64,000 nucleotides of DNA from Sphingobium chungbukense (GCF_001005725.1 NZ_LBIC01000010.1:124001-188000); one strand, 5' to 3'. Counted from the stretch's first letter, positions 53,562 through 63,552 are shown. Notes: generated by a model not told the origin, from the letters alone. Numbers and translations: made by a program.

Positions 53562-53827
53562 CGCCAGTTCATCGAGCCAGCGAACAGGATGACGATCGCG
53601 AGAGTCACGGGCATAGAGGTCAAATAGAGTTTCTGCCAACGCCACCAGGTTCGCGGGACGAACAGAACTGCCGCCTTCAAGGACGTCACCGCAACCCAGC
53701 TACGCTCGCGGTAAACCGCGCACAGCACCATCCCGCTTGAGAGCGCAAACGCCATTACGCAGCAGATCCCCGTCGCGAGATATAATGCCATCCAGTTGGC
53801 GGCTTCGACTGGCGTGAGTTGACCCAT
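53558..53827 (-). CDS. Small membrane protein
   Basis: An 89-residue protein with helices LATGICCVMAFALSSGMVLCAV and LTSMPVTLAIVILFAG, of unknown family. It lies convergent and overlapping by 4 bases with the preceding gene, within the transfer region. Confidence 0.5.
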   Translation of the reverse strand: MGQLTPVEAANWMALYLATGICCVMAFALSSGMVLCAVYRERSWVAVTSLKAAVLFVPRTWWRWQKLYLTSMPVTLAIVILFAGSMNWR

Positions 53828-53960
53828 ATCGGTTCCATCACATGGGGAGCCTAGTTCGCGCTAAACCTAGCGCTGCAACATCGCCCAGGCAATCGGAGCA
53901 CCAAATGGGCGGCGCCTTCTCAAGGATAATACCAAACGTGCATCGCCTGTGCAGGCAAAA

Positions 53961-54542
53961 TTAGAAGCCCAGCGAACCCTGGCGCGGCGATGCCATTCCT
54001 GCTGGGCGGTTTACCTGCAGCAGCTTCTGCGCCAGCGGCGAGAGCGTGTAGACCGCTTGGCGCTGAGCGCCGCGATTGTGATGATCGACCCGATAGCCTT
54101 GATAGTGGCGGCGCAGAATACCCGCCCGGACGAGGTCCGACACCGCCCGGCTCACATTGGTCTTTCCGGAAGCCCGCACTCGTTCCCGTACCTCGACGTC
54201 AACGATCCTTTCCGCTTCTACCGGATCCTGCGGAAGGATGCCCGCCGTCTCCATCTCCTCGCGCACGCGCGCGGCCAGAGCCAGGCGGCGAGGATAGCTG
54301 CTGCCCATGGGAGCGAGCGCATCGCACAACCACTCGCGAATGGGCGTGGCACTTCCGCCGTGAACAACGAGTGGTCCGGCACTGCCATTGGGCCCGGCAA
54401 TCTTCGCGATAAGGTCGAGGATCATATATGCGTAGCGCGGCCGCGACGAACTTTGCGAGAGCAACTCGACGAGGCCCGGCATGTCGAGCGGCCGTGCGTC
54501 ACTTTCGGTCGTGAAGCGGGTTTGGAGCATGTCCAGAATCAT
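53961..54542 (-). CDS. Winged-helix DNA-binding protein
   Basis: A protein of about 193 residues with a winged-helix-like C-terminal half (VRASGKTNVSRAVSDLVRAGILRRHYQGYRVDHHN). ATG at 54542 is used; GTG at 54578 is an alternative but lies inside the dyad GTGAAT-CCCCCA-ATTCAC. Two palindromes immediately upstream could be its operators. It may regulate the transfer region or its own expression. Confidence 0.5.
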   Translation of the reverse strand: MILDMLQTRFTTESDARPLDMPGLVELLSQSSSRPRYAYMILDLIAKIAGPNGSAGPLVVHGGSATPIREWLCDALAPMGSSYPRRLALAARVREEMETAGILPQDPVEAERIVDVEVRERVRASGKTNVSRAVSDLVRAGILRRHYQGYRVDHHNRGAQRQAVYTLSPLAQKLLQVNRPAGMASPRQGSLGF

Positions 54543-54560
54543 GCACAAGCGGAACGAAAA

Positions 54561-54578
54561 GTGAATCCCCCAATTCAC
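54561..54578. promoter_or_regulatory. Small dyad before winged-helix gene
   Basis: GTGAAT and ATTCAC flank CCCCCA, a perfect 6-bp inverted repeat, 19 bases before the chosen start. It may be part of an autoregulatory site. Confidence 0.35.
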
Positions 54579-54601
54579 CCGGAGTCCCCATTTGTCGGCT
54601 A

Positions 54602-54629
54602 TGACACTTTACCCGGCGGTAAAGTGTCA
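54602..54629. promoter_or_regulatory. Perfect 12-bp inverted repeat with 4-base centre
   Basis: TGACACTTTACC and GGTAAAGTGTCA surround CGGC. Its arms are too AT-rich and lack a following T-run for an intrinsic terminator of the upstream transporter gene, so an operator for the winged-helix gene is more likely. A smaller dyad TGCCGC/GCGGCA follows at 54634-54652. Confidence 0.45.
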
Positions 54630-54667
54630 CTGGTGCCGCTTTAATGGCGGCATCATAACCGCCATCC

Positions 54668-55873
54668 TTATCGGCCAAGCGCAACTTCCGACCGAAATGC
54701 GGGGAATGCCAACAGCCCGATGATGAGCTCGACCGCCAGGAACAAGCCGAAGGCAAGATTGAAGCCGGCCGGAATAAGCGCGCCGAACAACAGGCTCCCG
54801 AGACCGAAACCGATAAAGAGCGTGAAGACGTTGAGACCCATCGCCTGACCGGCACGAGGACCTCCGAGCGCCGTCACGATCCCGCCGAACAAGGGCTGCG
54901 TCATATCATAGCCAAGCGACAGCAACATCGTCACCAACGGCACGGCGATCAGCGGCGGCTCCGCCAGCAACAGTGCGACCGCTAACCCGCCCGCGAGCAG
55001 CCCGATCGGAATCAGGCGCGCGCGCCCCCACCGGTCGGCCGCCCGCCCGATGGCGGGACCGAAAAGGAAACCGGGAATGCCATAACCGAGCAGCGCAAGC
55101 CCGACCGTCGTGGGACTGATCGCGTAATGCTGCTCCAGATAGACGCCGAGCCAGGTGAAAACGCCGGAATGGAACATCGAGTTGAGGAAGACATAGCCAT
55201 AGGTACGGCTTCCGCGCGCTGTGCCGACCAGCGCCTTGTAACCACGCAGCACATCGCCAAGACCCCCCATCACCGGCTGCGCGGCGCCGGCAATCAACGG
55301 ACGGCTCGGCCAGAGGACGAACAGGATCGCCACCCCGGCAAGCCCCACCAGCAGGAACAGCCCCTGCCAACCGAGCGCCGGCACCACCAACGCCCCGAGC
55401 GGTGCCCCGAACGCCATGCCGCCCGCCATCGCGCCGAATATCCACCCCAGTGCCCTTCCGCGCTGCTCATAGGGATAGAGCCGACCGACCAGCGCCAGAG
55501 CCAGCGGTACGACCCCGCTCGCGCCGATGCCCGTGAGCAGCCGCCACAACGCCAGCTGCTCGATCGACCGCGCCGATGCGGTCGCGATCGTCAGGACCGC
55601 GAACGCGGCGAGCGACGCATACATCACCTTGTGGATTCCGATCCGGTCCGCGAGCAGGCCGTAAGCGAGCGTCGCGATCCCGTAAGGGATCAGGTAGGCG
55701 GGGACGATCAGCCCTGTCGCCGCTACCGGCGCATGAAATCGAACCGACAGCGTCGGGATGATCGGCGCGACCATATAGGCCTGGAAGAAAATGATGAACG
55801 TCGCCAAGGCCAGAAGGCGCAGCAGTCGTTCGCGCCCATGATCGGACGGGGAGCCCATTGCGGCCTGGATCAT
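54668..55873 (-). CDS. MFS transporter, last gene of dgoA operon
   Basis: A 401-residue major facilitator transporter with 12 helices. The family loop motif between helices 2 and 3 appears as YGLLADRIGIHKVMYASLAAF. Start 55873 overlaps the PhyH-like gene by 4 bases; the frame extends further upstream. It probably imports or exports the substrate of the operon's enzymes. Confidence 0.85.
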   Translation of the reverse strand: MIQAAMGSPSDHGRERLLRLLALATFIIFFQAYMVAPIIPTLSVRFHAPVAATGLIVPAYLIPYGIATLAYGLLADRIGIHKVMYASLAAFAVLTIATASARSIEQLALWRLLTGIGASGVVPLALALVGRLYPYEQRGRALGWIFGAMAGGMAFGAPLGALVVPALGWQGLFLLVGLAGVAILFVLWPSRPLIAGAAQPVMGGLGDVLRGYKALVGTARGSRTYGYVFLNSMFHSGVFTWLGVYLEQHYAISPTTVGLALLGYGIPGFLFGPAIGRAADRWGRARLIPIGLLAGGLAVALLLAEPPLIAVPLVTMLLSLGYDMTQPLFGGIVTALGGPRAGQAMGLNVFTLFIGFGLGSLLFGALIPAGFNLAFGLFLAVELIIGLLAFPAFRSEVALGR

Positions 55874-56802
55874 ATGTCGGTGTCTTTCATGGAAATCGCT
55901 GGCGGCCGAGCGCCGTCGAACCGCATGACCGGATCGCATCCGAGAAGGTGATGGAGCGGCATGTCGTCGCTGACGCGCCGAAACAGTCCGGGAGACTGCC
56001 AGCGGGCATGGCCATCGACATTGGGCGCTCCCCTGCCCGCCAGCAGGTCGTCGATCCAGATCGTGCGGGTTTCAAGCGAGATCCGCGTCAAGCCGGTCCT
56101 GTTGCCCACGCCCGCATGGGCATGGGCACTGGAAAAGGCGATCACGGTGCCAGGCTCGATGACGACAGGAGCGGCTTTCCAACCCAACATCTCCTCCGCG
56201 AGATGAGGGATCGCCTGGTCGGCATCGACCGCGTTGCGGCCGAGCGCGTGAGAACGCTCCAGCACCGCCTTCAGGTCGAAATCCGCGCTCGTGTTGCGGA
56301 CCGGCCGATCCCAGAGTTCCGGGAAGAAGGCGAAGGTGCGGCCGGCGGTGATCGGATAGACCGGCGCCCACCAGTTGGTCTGTGCATAGAGGTTCGAGCC
56401 CCATGTGTCGCGATGGAACGCGATCGTCGCCGTGGTGCGCTCGCGGGGCGCTTCGACCGGTGCGTCATGATGGGGCTGGAATCGCAGGTGGAGACGGTCG
56501 CGCGCGAGGCGATCCGGAGCGCAACCCGCCGCCTCGAACAGGTCGCGCCATAGATCGCGGACCTCGCGCGAGCCGCTGAAGGCCTTTTCGCATCGGGCGA
56601 GCATCTCTACCTGACCGGCCTGATCGAAATGACGATGGATAAGCGGCGGCTCGAACGGGTGAAGCTCCGCCTCAAGCAGCTCGCGCGTGAAGGCAATCAA
56701 GGTGGATGCTGCGGCGAGGCGTTCGAACTTGAAGATCTCGCCGCGGTAGATTCCCGTGTGGAAGGCGATAGGGTCGAACGGTGGGTTCGCTACCGTGTAC
56801 AT
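55870..56802 (-). CDS. PhyH-like Fe(II)/2-oxoglutarate dioxygenase
   Basis: A 310-residue protein resembling phytanoyl-CoA dioxygenase-type hydroxylases. The facial triad begins with His130-x-Asp132 in FHRDTWGS, and a distal histidine lies in FSSAHAHAGVGN with a following arginine for 2-oxoglutarate. It would hydroxylate a small molecule using O2 and 2-oxoglutarate. Position inside a sugar-acid-like operon makes its substrate unclear. It is 36 bases after the HAD gene and overlaps the MFS gene. Confidence 0.75.
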   Translation of the reverse strand: MYTVANPPFDPIAFHTGIYRGEIFKFERLAAASTLIAFTRELLEAELHPFEPPLIHRHFDQAGQVEMLARCEKAFSGSREVRDLWRDLFEAAGCAPDRLARDRLHLRFQPHHDAPVEAPRERTTATIAFHRDTWGSNLYAQTNWWAPVYPITAGRTFAFFPELWDRPVRNTSADFDLKAVLERSHALGRNAVDADQAIPHLAEEMLGWKAAPVVIEPGTVIAFSSAHAHAGVGNRTGLTRISLETRTIWIDDLLAGRGAPNVDGHARWQSPGLFRRVSDDMPLHHLLGCDPVMRFDGARPPAISMKDTDI

Positions 56803-56838
56803 GGCGGCTGTCTGTCCATTGGTATGGCACCGGCGGCC

Positions 56839-57555
56839 TCAGAGCGCTGCCAGCGCATCGGGCAAATCCGAAAAGGCCTTGAGCACCTGTGCTGGCGCCG
56901 CGTCCGCTAAAGCCTGGCCTCCCTCCTCCATGTTCATCAGGAGACAGGGCACGCCGGCCGCGCGCGCGGTCATCAGATCGACCTTCGTGTCGCCGACGAA
57001 GGCCGCCGAACCTCCACCCGCCTGGCGAATGGCTTCCAGCAAGGGCGCGGGGTCGGGCTTGCGCACGGGAAGCATATCGCCGCAGATCACGGGGGCGAAC
57101 CGGCCCTCCCACCCCATCGCCGCAAGGAACGGATGGGTCAGATATTCGAGCTTGTTGGTGCAGATGGCGAGGCGAACGCCATCGGCCTCGAGTATCGAGA
57201 GCGCCCTGTCCACGCCCGGCCAGGGCCGACTGCGATCGGCAAAATGCACCTCGTAATGAGCGACGAATAGCGCGAACCCTTCATCGAAGATCGCCTCGCT
57301 GATCGGGCCGGTCATTCCCAACGCCCGCCGGGTCAGCATCCCAAGACCATCGCCGAGCATCGCGCGGACGTCACCGACCGTCAGCGCCCGTCGCCCGAGT
57401 GCGCGCAGCATGACGTTGACCGCATCGGTGAGATCCGGCGCCGTGTCGGCAAGCGTGCCGTCGAGATCGAAGACGACCGTCCGCATCCGAAACCGACAGG
57501 CCGGTTCGCCAAAACTAGTGCCGTCCAGCGGCCCGATGGGCTCGTCAGCCGTCAT
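56839..57555 (-). CDS. HAD-superfamily phosphatase (phosphoglycolate phosphatase-like)
   Basis: A 238-residue HAD phosphatase with motif [10 protein letters not shown] (nucleophile Asp30, general acid Asp32), motif II TNK and motif [13 protein letters not shown] and FVGDTKVD. It resembles phosphoglycolate phosphatase (Gph). Start 57555 overlaps the preceding gene by 4 bases; an ATG 23 codons later is an alternative. It probably dephosphorylates an intermediate of the operon. Confidence 0.85.
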   Translation of the reverse strand: MTADEPIGPLDGTSFGEPACRFRMRTVVFDLDGTLADTAPDLTDAVNVMLRALGRRALTVGDVRAMLGDGLGMLTRRALGMTGPISEAIFDEGFALFVAHYEVHFADRSRPWPGVDRALSILEADGVRLAICTNKLEYLTHPFLAAMGWEGRFAPVICGDMLPVRKPDPAPLLEAIRQAGGGSAAFVGDTKVDLMTARAAGVPCLLMNMEEGGQALADAAPAQVLKAFSDLPDALAAL

Positions 57556-58502
57556 ACGACATAGTCCAGCGCTTCCTCCTCCATTCCCTCGATCGCAAGA
57601 CGGAGCGCCGCCCCGACATGGGCGCGGTTCGCGATGCTGAGCGGCGTGAGCGGCAGGCGGTGGTGCGGCGAGAGGCGGCCCAGCTCGCCCAGCGCCCATT
57701 TGACGGGAATGGGATTGGATTCGACGAACAGCGCCTTGTTGAGCGGCGCGATCACGCGGCTGATCCAACGCACGGTTGCAGCATCGCCGATGCGCGCTGC
57801 TGCGCAGAGCCTGCGCATGGTCGCCGGAATGACATTGGCCGTGACCGAGATATTGCCATGCGCGCCGTGCAGCATCAGAGCCGCAGCGGTTTCATCATCG
57901 CCGCTGTAGATCACGAATGTCTCGGGAACACGCCTGAGCAGCGCGATGCCGCGGCCAATATCGCCGGTCGCATCTTTGAGACCGGCGATATTGGGGATCT
58001 CGGCCAGCCTCAACACCGTCTCGTCGGCAAGGTCGGTGATGGTGCGGCCGGGCACGTTATAGAGAATGAACGGAAGATCGACCGCCTCGGCAATGGCACG
58101 GAAATGCGCGTATAGTCCGTCTTGCGTCGGCTTGTTGTAATAAGGCACGACGGAAAGCGCGGCGTCGACGCCAGCCTCCTTCGCGGCTTCCGCCAGCTCG
58201 ATCGCCGCCGCAGTCGCGTTGGAGCCAACCCCGCCGATGATCGGGATACGGCCTGCGGCATGGACGACCGCCGCGCGGATGACGGCCATATGCTCGTCCA
58301 TCGTCATGGTCGCGGCCTCGCCGGTCGATCCCATGACAACAAGGGCGTCCGTCCCCTCCTCGATATGCCAGTCGATCAACGATCGGAACGACTCCCAGTC
58401 CAGACTGCCGTCCGCGTGGAGCGGCGTCGCCAGGGCTGGAATACTACCCGAAGGCAGGGCGGAACGCCCATCGACCGGGAGGACTCTCGCACTTCCATCC
58501 AT
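57552..58502 (-). CDS. DapA-family aldolase/dehydratase
   Basis: A 316-residue class I aldolase-family enzyme. The Schiff-base lysine is Lys176 in GLKDATGD, the tyrosine is in FILYNVPGR with Arg153, and the pocket motif is MGSTGEAAT. Overall it is close to 4-hydroxy-tetrahydrodipicolinate synthase ([13 protein letters not shown]), but in this catabolic-looking operon it may act on another 2-oxo acid. It starts 10 bases after the dgoA-like gene, with AGGAGATCG upstream. Confidence 0.85.
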   Translation of the reverse strand: MDGSARVLPVDGRSALPSGSIPALATPLHADGSLDWESFRSLIDWHIEEGTDALVVMGSTGEAATMTMDEHMAVIRAAVVHAAGRIPIIGGVGSNATAAAIELAEAAKEAGVDAALSVVPYYNKPTQDGLYAHFRAIAEAVDLPFILYNVPGRTITDLADETVLRLAEIPNIAGLKDATGDIGRGIALLRRVPETFVIYSGDDETAAALMLHGAHGNISVTANVIPATMRRLCAAARIGDAATVRWISRVIAPLNKALFVESNPIPVKWALGELGRLSPHHRLPLTPLSIANRAHVGAALRLAIEGMEEEALDYVV

Positions 58503-58512
58503 CGTCGATCTC

Positions 58513-59163
58513 CTATCCGGCCTGTGTGGCACGCCAGGCAGCCACATAGGCATGCGCGCGCTCGCGCACCTCATCGAGGCTCCGTCCCGGCGCATAGAGC
58601 TTGCCGCCAGTCCCGAACCCGCTCGCGCCGGCCGCGACATAGTCGGCCATCGTCTCCGGCTCGATGCCGCCGGTCGGGAAAAGCGGAATCTCCTTCGCGA
58701 AGACCGCGCGCCATGCCTTGAGCGCGGCAGGAGGGAAGGTGTCCGCAGGAAAAACCTTCAGACCATCTGCGCCCGCCGCAAGCGAGGCGAATGCCTCGGT
58801 CGGCGTCGCGACGCCCGGGAAGCAGACAAGGCCGGCCCAGTGCGCCGCGCGCACCACCTCGAGGTCGGCGTGCGGCATCACGATGAGGCCGCCGCCCGCA
58901 TCCTGCACCTTCTTCACATCCAGCGGGTTCAGGACCGTGCCGGCACCGATCAGAGCGTCGCTGCCGAAGCGGCGCGTGAGGCGGCGAATGCTTTCGTAGG
59001 GGTCGGGCGAATTAAGCGGCACTTCGATCAGTTTGAACCCGGCCTCGACCAGAACCTCGCCCACCGGCTCTGCCTCATCCGGCGTGATCCAGCGCAGCAC
59101 AGCGACCAGCGGCATGCTCTTGAGCGCGCCCGCGAGGACGGTCTTGGGGGTCAGATCGGTCAT
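58513..59163 (-). CDS. dgoA: DgoA-type 2-keto-3-deoxy-6-phosphogalactonate aldolase
   Basis: A 216-residue KDPG/KDPGal aldolase that splits a 2-keto-3-deoxy-6-phospho sugar acid to pyruvate and glyceraldehyde 3-phosphate. The Schiff-base lysine is Lys136 in LKVFPAD, with Arg24 in AVLRW and Glu47 in IEVPLNSP. It is closer to DgoA than to Eda. The start at 59163 has AAGGAAG upstream. It opens the operon; a GTATG element lies 17 bases upstream. Confidence 0.85.
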   Translation of the reverse strand: MTDLTPKTVLAGALKSMPLVAVLRWITPDEAEPVGEVLVEAGFKLIEVPLNSPDPYESIRRLTRRFGSDALIGAGTVLNPLDVKKVQDAGGGLIVMPHADLEVVRAAHWAGLVCFPGVATPTEAFASLAAGADGLKVFPADTFPPAALKAWRAVFAKEIPLFPTGGIEPETMADYVAAGASGFGTGGKLYAPGRSLDEVRERAHAYVAAWRATQAG

Positions 59164-59179
59164 GAGCGCTTCCTTCAAT

Positions 59180-59235
59180 GTATGGCTATGAACAACGTGT
59201 ATGCTTCAAACCCAAGCTGGGCTACGCAGTGTATG
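59180..59235. promoter_or_regulatory. Cluster of GTATG half-sites before dgoA
   Basis: GTATGGCTAT starts at 59180, a second GTATG lies 19 bases later at 59199, and GTATGGCT recurs at 59231. They match the left arm of the 19-bp palindromes at 19122 and 59333. The first copy is only 17 bases before the dgoA start. Confidence 0.4.
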
Positions 59236-59332
59236 GCTGCCTGATTTCGGCCTTCTTCTGACAGAATTAACCGTTGCAGCATGGTGGCCGCCCATAAAAT
59301 TGCACTAAGTAGGGGTTGATGCAAGCCATATC

Positions 59333-59351
59333 GTATGGCTATTAGGCATAC
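59333..59351. promoter_or_regulatory. 19-bp palindromic operator candidate between dgoA and cyoA
   Basis: GTATGGCTATTAGGCATAC, identical at 17 of 19 positions to the site at 19122-19140. It lies in the 387-bp divergent region between the dgoA operon and cyoA, about 170 bases from dgoA and 200 from cyoA. Confidence 0.5.
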
Positions 59352-59473
59352 ACAAGGAGCGCACTCGTCTTTGCCGAGTCGGATCTGCCGTACCTGCGTA
59401 GCGGGACGGTTCGACGCGCCCCGAACGAAAAGGCGTGATCGAAAGGAGCGCAGCGTTGACGGTTGGGATTTTC

Positions 59474-59491
59474 ATGCCCGGCGCCGGGCAT
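59474..59491. promoter_or_regulatory. 18-bp perfect palindrome in cyoA leader
   Basis: ATGCCCGGCGCCGGGCAT is fully self-complementary and lies 60 bases before cyoA. It could be a regulator site or a leader hairpin controlling the cyo operon. Confidence 0.4.
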
Positions 59492-59550
59492 CTTGCCTGG
59501 CGGATGGGCCTTGTGCCGGATGCCGGCGCTCCCAGTGGGGAGCTCTGAGC

Positions 59551-60480
59551 ATGAACCGACTTTTGTCATCGGCGCGAACGCTCGCGCCCCTCGCAGCGCT
59601 CTTCCTGCTTGCCGGGTGCGACGACTATGCGCTGCTGTTTCCCAAGGGCGATATCGGGCTCCAAGAGCGCAGCCTGATCCTGATCGCCCTCGGCATCATG
59701 CTCGCGGTAGTGATTCCGGTCATCATCCTGACCCTGGTGTTCGCCTGGCGCTATCGCGCCTCCAACACCAACGCGACCTATGCGCCGAAATGGGCGCACT
59801 CCAACGGGATCGAGTTCGTCATCTGGACGATCCCCTGCCTCATCGTCCTGTTCCTCGCAGTGATGATCTGGCAGACGACGCACAAGCTCGATCCCTATCA
59901 GCCACTGGAATCCAAAGTTCCTCCGGTCCGGGTCGAGGTCGTCGCGCTCAACTGGAAGTGGCTCTTCATCTACCCCGACTATGGGATCGCCACGGTGAAC
60001 GAGCTGCCGATCCCTGCCGGCACGCCGATCAACTTCAAGCTCACCGCTGATTCGATTATGAACAGCTTCTTCATCCCGCACCTGGGCAGTCAGGTCTACG
60101 CGATGGGCGGGATGCAAACGCAACTTCACCTGATCGCGGACCAGCCCGGCATCTATCCCGGTCGCTCCTCCGCCTATAGCGGTTCCGGCTTCTCGGACAT
60201 GCACTTCAAGGCCGTCGCTACCGACCGCGCGACCTTCGACGCCTGGGTTCGCAAGGTGCAGCATTCGCAGCTGGTTCTCGACAAGGCGAGCTACACCGAG
60301 CTTGCCAAGCCCAGCATCAAGAATGCGCCCACCACCTACGCCCGCGTCGATCCGAAGCTGTTCGACGACATCGTGAACCAATATATGCCTGCGATGACGC
60401 ATCCGACCCACGACATGGCCAAGATGGCCATGGTCGAGGGGCCGATGTGCGGCCCGCAGCGCGCCAAGTCTGCGGAGTAA
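59551..60480 (+). CDS. cyoA: Cytochrome bo3 ubiquinol oxidase subunit II
   Basis: A 309-residue lipoprotein subunit II of the ubiquinol oxidase. The lipobox is LLAGC near residue 24, two helices follow, and the periplasmic cupredoxin domain lacks the CuA cysteines ([18 protein letters not shown]), which marks it as a quinol, not cytochrome c, oxidase. ATG 59551 has GGGGAG upstream; the frame continues upstream without a credible start. It opens cyoABCD. Confidence 0.95.
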   Translation: MNRLLSSARTLAPLAALFLLAGCDDYALLFPKGDIGLQERSLILIALGIMLAVVIPVIILTLVFAWRYRASNTNATYAPKWAHSNGIEFVIWTIPCLIVLFLAVMIWQTTHKLDPYQPLESKVPPVRVEVVALNWKWLFIYPDYGIATVNELPIPAGTPINFKLTADSIMNSFFIPHLGSQVYAMGGMQTQLHLIADQPGIYPGRSSAYSGSGFSDMHFKAVATDRATFDAWVRKVQHSQLVLDKASYTELAKPSIKNAPTTYARVDPKLFDDIVNQYMPAMTHPTHDMAKMAMVEGPMCGPQRAKSAE

Positions 60481-60485
60481 TTGCC

Positions 60486-62456
60486 ATGCTCGGAAAGCTG
60501 AGCCTGGACGCGATCCCGCTCCATGAGCCTATCATCATGGGGACGGGCGTCGTCGTCGCACTGGGGGGCCTCGTGGTCCTCGCCCTTCTCACCCGTTATC
60601 GCCTCTGGGGCTATCTCTGGAAGGAATGGATCACCTCGGTCGATCACAAGAAGATCGGCGTGATGTATTTCATCCTCGGCCTCGTCATGCTGCTGCGCGG
60701 CTTCGCCGACGCGATCATGATGCGCACCCAGCAGGCGATGGCCGCAGGCGGCGCCGAAGGCTATCTGCCGCCGCACCATTACGACCAGATCTTCACCGCC
60801 CACGGCGTGATCATGATCTTCTTCGTGGCGACGCCCTTCATCCTCGGCCTCATGAACGTCGTCGTGCCGCTGCAACTCGGCGCCCGCGACGTCGCGTTCC
60901 CGTTCGTCAACTCGCTGGGCTTCTGGCTGTCGGCGATGGGCGCGATACTCGTCATGATCTCGATGTGGGTGGGTGATTTCGCCGCCACCGGCTGGGTTGC
61001 TTATCCACCGCTATCGGAGCTGGGATATAGTCCAACCACAGGCGTCGACTATTTCATATGGTCGCTCCAGATATCGGGCCTTGGAACGACATTGGCCGGC
61101 GTCAACTTCGTCGCGACCATCTTCAAGATGCGCGCGCCGGGCATGAACCTGATGAAGATGCCAGTCTTCTGCTGGACCGCGCTCATCACCAACATCCTGA
61201 TCGTCGCGATCTTCCCGGTGCTCACCGCCACGCTCGCGATGCTCGCAGCCGACCGTTACCTCGGCATGCATTTCTTCACCAACGAGCTTGGTGGGAATGC
61301 GATGATGTACATCAACCTGATTTGGATCTGGGGCCACCCGGAAGTCTATGTCCTGATCCTGCCCTGCTTCGGCGTCTATTCCGAAGTCATCGCCACTTTC
61401 TCTGGCAAGCCGTTGTTCGGCTACAAGTCGATGGTCTACGCCACCTCGTCAATCGGCGTGCTCAGCTTCATGGTCTGGCTGCACCACTTCTTCACCATGG
61501 GCTCAGGCGCCAACGTCAATGCCTTTTTCGGCATCATGACGACGATCATCTCGATCCCGACCGGCGTGAAGCTCTTCAACTGGCTGTTCACCATGTATCG
61601 CGGCCGCATCCGCTTCCACTCGGCGACGCTGTGGACGATTGGCTTCATGGTCACTTTCGCGGTCGGCGGGATGACCGGCGTGCTGCTCGCCGTGCCCGGC
61701 GCGGACTTCGTGCTGCACAACTCGCTGTTCCTGGTCGCGCACTTCCATAACGTCATCATCGGCGGCGTGGTCTATGGCTGCCTTGCCGGCATGAGCTTCT
61801 GGTTCCCCAAGGTGTTCGGCTTCACGCTGAACGAATTCTGGGGGAAGGTCAGCTTCTGGTGCTGGCTGATCGGCTACTGGCTCGCCTTCACGCCGCTCTA
61901 TGTCCTCGGCTTCATGGGCATGACGCGCCGCATGAACCATTACGACATGCCGGAGTGGCAGCCTTGGCTGCAGGTCGCGCTCGTCGGCGCCATCATCGTC
62001 GGCCTCGGCATCCTCGCGATCCTGATCCAGCTCTATGTCAGCATCCGCGACCGCGAACAGAACCGCGACGTGACCGGCGATCCCTGGGACGCGCGCAGCC
62101 TCGAATGGTCGCGCCCCTCGCCCGTGCCCTTCTACAACTTCGCTCATGTACCCGAGATCACCTCGCTCGAGCAGCATTGGGAGAACAAGGAAAAAGGCCG
62201 TGTCGAAGTGCGCCGCTACGAGGACATCCACATGCCGAAAAACACGGGAGCCGGCTTCCTTATCTCGGTCTGGAGTTTCATCCTGTGCTTCGCGCTTGTT
62301 TGGCACATGTGGCTGATCGCCGGAGCAAGCCTCGTCGCGACCATCATCACTTTCATCCTGCGCACCTATGACCGCGACACAGACTATTGGGTCCCCGCGG
62401 ACGAGGTCGCCCGCATCGAAGGCGCCTGGCACGCCTCGATGAAGGAGGCCGCATAA
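60486..62456 (+). CDS. cyoB: Cytochrome bo3 ubiquinol oxidase subunit I
   Basis: A 656-residue catalytic subunit holding the haem and CuB centre. Haem ligand His in HGVIMIFF, the His-Tyr CuB motif in [14 protein letters not shown] in [10 protein letters not shown] and the haem histidines in [11 protein letters not shown] are present. It oxidises ubiquinol and pumps protons. It is 5 bases after cyoA. Confidence 0.95.
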   Translation: MLGKLSLDAIPLHEPIIMGTGVVVALGGLVVLALLTRYRLWGYLWKEWITSVDHKKIGVMYFILGLVMLLRGFADAIMMRTQQAMAAGGAEGYLPPHHYDQIFTAHGVIMIFFVATPFILGLMNVVVPLQLGARDVAFPFVNSLGFWLSAMGAILVMISMWVGDFAATGWVAYPPLSELGYSPTTGVDYFIWSLQISGLGTTLAGVNFVATIFKMRAPGMNLMKMPVFCWTALITNILIVAIFPVLTATLAMLAADRYLGMHFFTNELGGNAMMYINLIWIWGHPEVYVLILPCFGVYSEVIATFSGKPLFGYKSMVYATSSIGVLSFMVWLHHFFTMGSGANVNAFFGIMTTIISIPTGVKLFNWLFTMYRGRIRFHSATLWTIGFMVTFAVGGMTGVLLAVPGADFVLHNSLFLVAHFHNVIIGGVVYGCLAGMSFWFPKVFGFTLNEFWGKVSFWCWLIGYWLAFTPLYVLGFMGMTRRMNHYDMPEWQPWLQVALVGAIIVGLGILAILIQLYVSIRDREQNRDVTGDPWDARSLEWSRPSPVPFYNFAHVPEITSLEQHWENKEKGRVEVRRYEDIHMPKNTGAGFLISVWSFILCFALVWHMWLIAGASLVATIITFILRTYDRDTDYWVPADEVARIEGAWHASMKEAA

Positions 62457-62458
62457 CC

Positions 62459-63079
62459 ATGAACATGCACTCTCCCGCAGTGTCCGGTGGGCACCACCCG
62501 CGCGACCACGACCATGGGCACGACAGCGGATCCACGACCGTGCTCGGTTTCTGGATCTACCTGATGAGCGACTGCCTCATCTTCTGCAGTCTGTTCGCCA
62601 CCTTCGGCGTGCTGGCAGAAAGCTATGCTGGCGGCCCGACCGGTCGCGAGTTGTTCGACCTGCCCTATGTCGGCGCCGAGACGGTGTTGCTGCTGATCAG
62701 CAGCTTCACCTTCGGCATGGCCAATCTGAACATGAACGCCGCGCGGACCCGCAAGGTGATCCGCTGGCTGGCGATCACCTTCCTGTTCGGCGCCGCGTTC
62801 ATCGGCATGGAGATCAACGAGTTCGCGCACCTCGTCGCCGAGGGCGCGGGACCAGGGCGCAGCGCGTTCCTGTCGGCCTATTTCACGTTGGTCGGAACCC
62901 ATGGGCTGCACGTCACCTCCGGCCTGATCTGGCTCGCGGTGATGATCGATCAGACCCGGCGCTTCGGGCTCGACGCGGTGGTCCGCCGCCGCCTCGCCTG
63001 CCTCAGCCTGTTCTGGCACTTCCTAGACCTGATCTGGATCTGCGTCTTCACCTTCGTCTACCTGCACGGAGTTCTCTGA
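62459..63079 (+). CDS. cyoC: Cytochrome bo3 ubiquinol oxidase subunit III
   Basis: A 206-residue subunit III with five helices ([21 protein letters not shown], and others ending in [12 protein letters not shown]). It lies 2 bases after cyoB and overlaps cyoD by one base. The N-terminal end is histidine-rich ([10 protein letters not shown]). Confidence 0.95.
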   Translation: MNMHSPAVSGGHHPRDHDHGHDSGSTTVLGFWIYLMSDCLIFCSLFATFGVLAESYAGGPTGRELFDLPYVGAETVLLLISSFTFGMANLNMNAARTRKVIRWLAITFLFGAAFIGMEINEFAHLVAEGAGPGRSAFLSAYFTLVGTHGLHVTSGLIWLAVMIDQTRRFGLDAVVRRRLACLSLFWHFLDLIWICVFTFVYLHGVL

Positions 63080-63450
63080 TGGCCCACTCTCCCACGCGCA
63101 TCGCGCACCGTGAGGCGGCTCACGGAACCTTCACTTCCTACCTCGCCGGCTTCGGTATCTGTCTGGTCCTCACCGGCCTGTCCTTCGGAGCGGTGATGAG
63201 CGGGATGATCCCGCACGATCGCATCTTCCCGACGATCGTCGGGCTGGCCGTGGCTCAGTTGCTCGTGCAGCTCATCCTCTTCCTGCACCTCGGCACCGCG
63301 CCAGAGCAGCGCAACAATACGGTGATCTTCGTGCTCACGGGCATGTTGATCGCGATCATCGTCGCCGGTTCGCTGTGGGTCATGCACAACGCCAACACCA
63401 ACATGATGCCGACACACATGAGCATCGAGCGCGCCAGAGCAAAGGACTGA
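63079..63450 (+). CDS. cyoD: Cytochrome bo3 ubiquinol oxidase subunit IV
   Basis: A 123-residue subunit IV with three helices (YLAGFGICLVLTGLSFGAV, TIVGLAVAQLLVQLILFLHL, VIFVLTGMLIAIIVAGSLWVM). It completes the cyo operon. Confidence 0.95.
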   Translation: MAHSPTRIAHREAAHGTFTSYLAGFGICLVLTGLSFGAVMSGMIPHDRIFPTIVGLAVAQLLVQLILFLHLGTAPEQRNNTVIFVLTGMLIAIIVAGSLWVMHNANTNMMPTHMSIERARAKD

Positions 63451-63508
63451 CACATCTCGAACCACGTCCACTGGGGGCAACTGGACGCACCTTGAAACGA
63501 ACAGAACC

Positions 63509-63535
63509 GGCGATGCGGCCTTTGGCTGCATCGCC
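63509..63535 (+). terminator. Hairpin between cyoD and malic enzyme gene
   Basis: GGCGATGC and GCATCGCC pair, with an inner GCC-TTT-GGC stem, 59 bases after the cyoD stop and directly before the malic enzyme ribosome site. It may be a terminator or a leader structure. Confidence 0.4.
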
Positions 63536-63552
63536 CCCAGGAGGTGGATTCC

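Noticed and set aside
54602-54629. Intrinsic terminator for the MFS gene.
   Set aside because: The stem is AT-rich and is followed by no T-run in the transcription direction, so an operator is more likely.
59335-59550. N-terminal extension of CyoA.
   Set aside because: The lipobox and signal peptide require the start at 59551, which also has the ribosome site.
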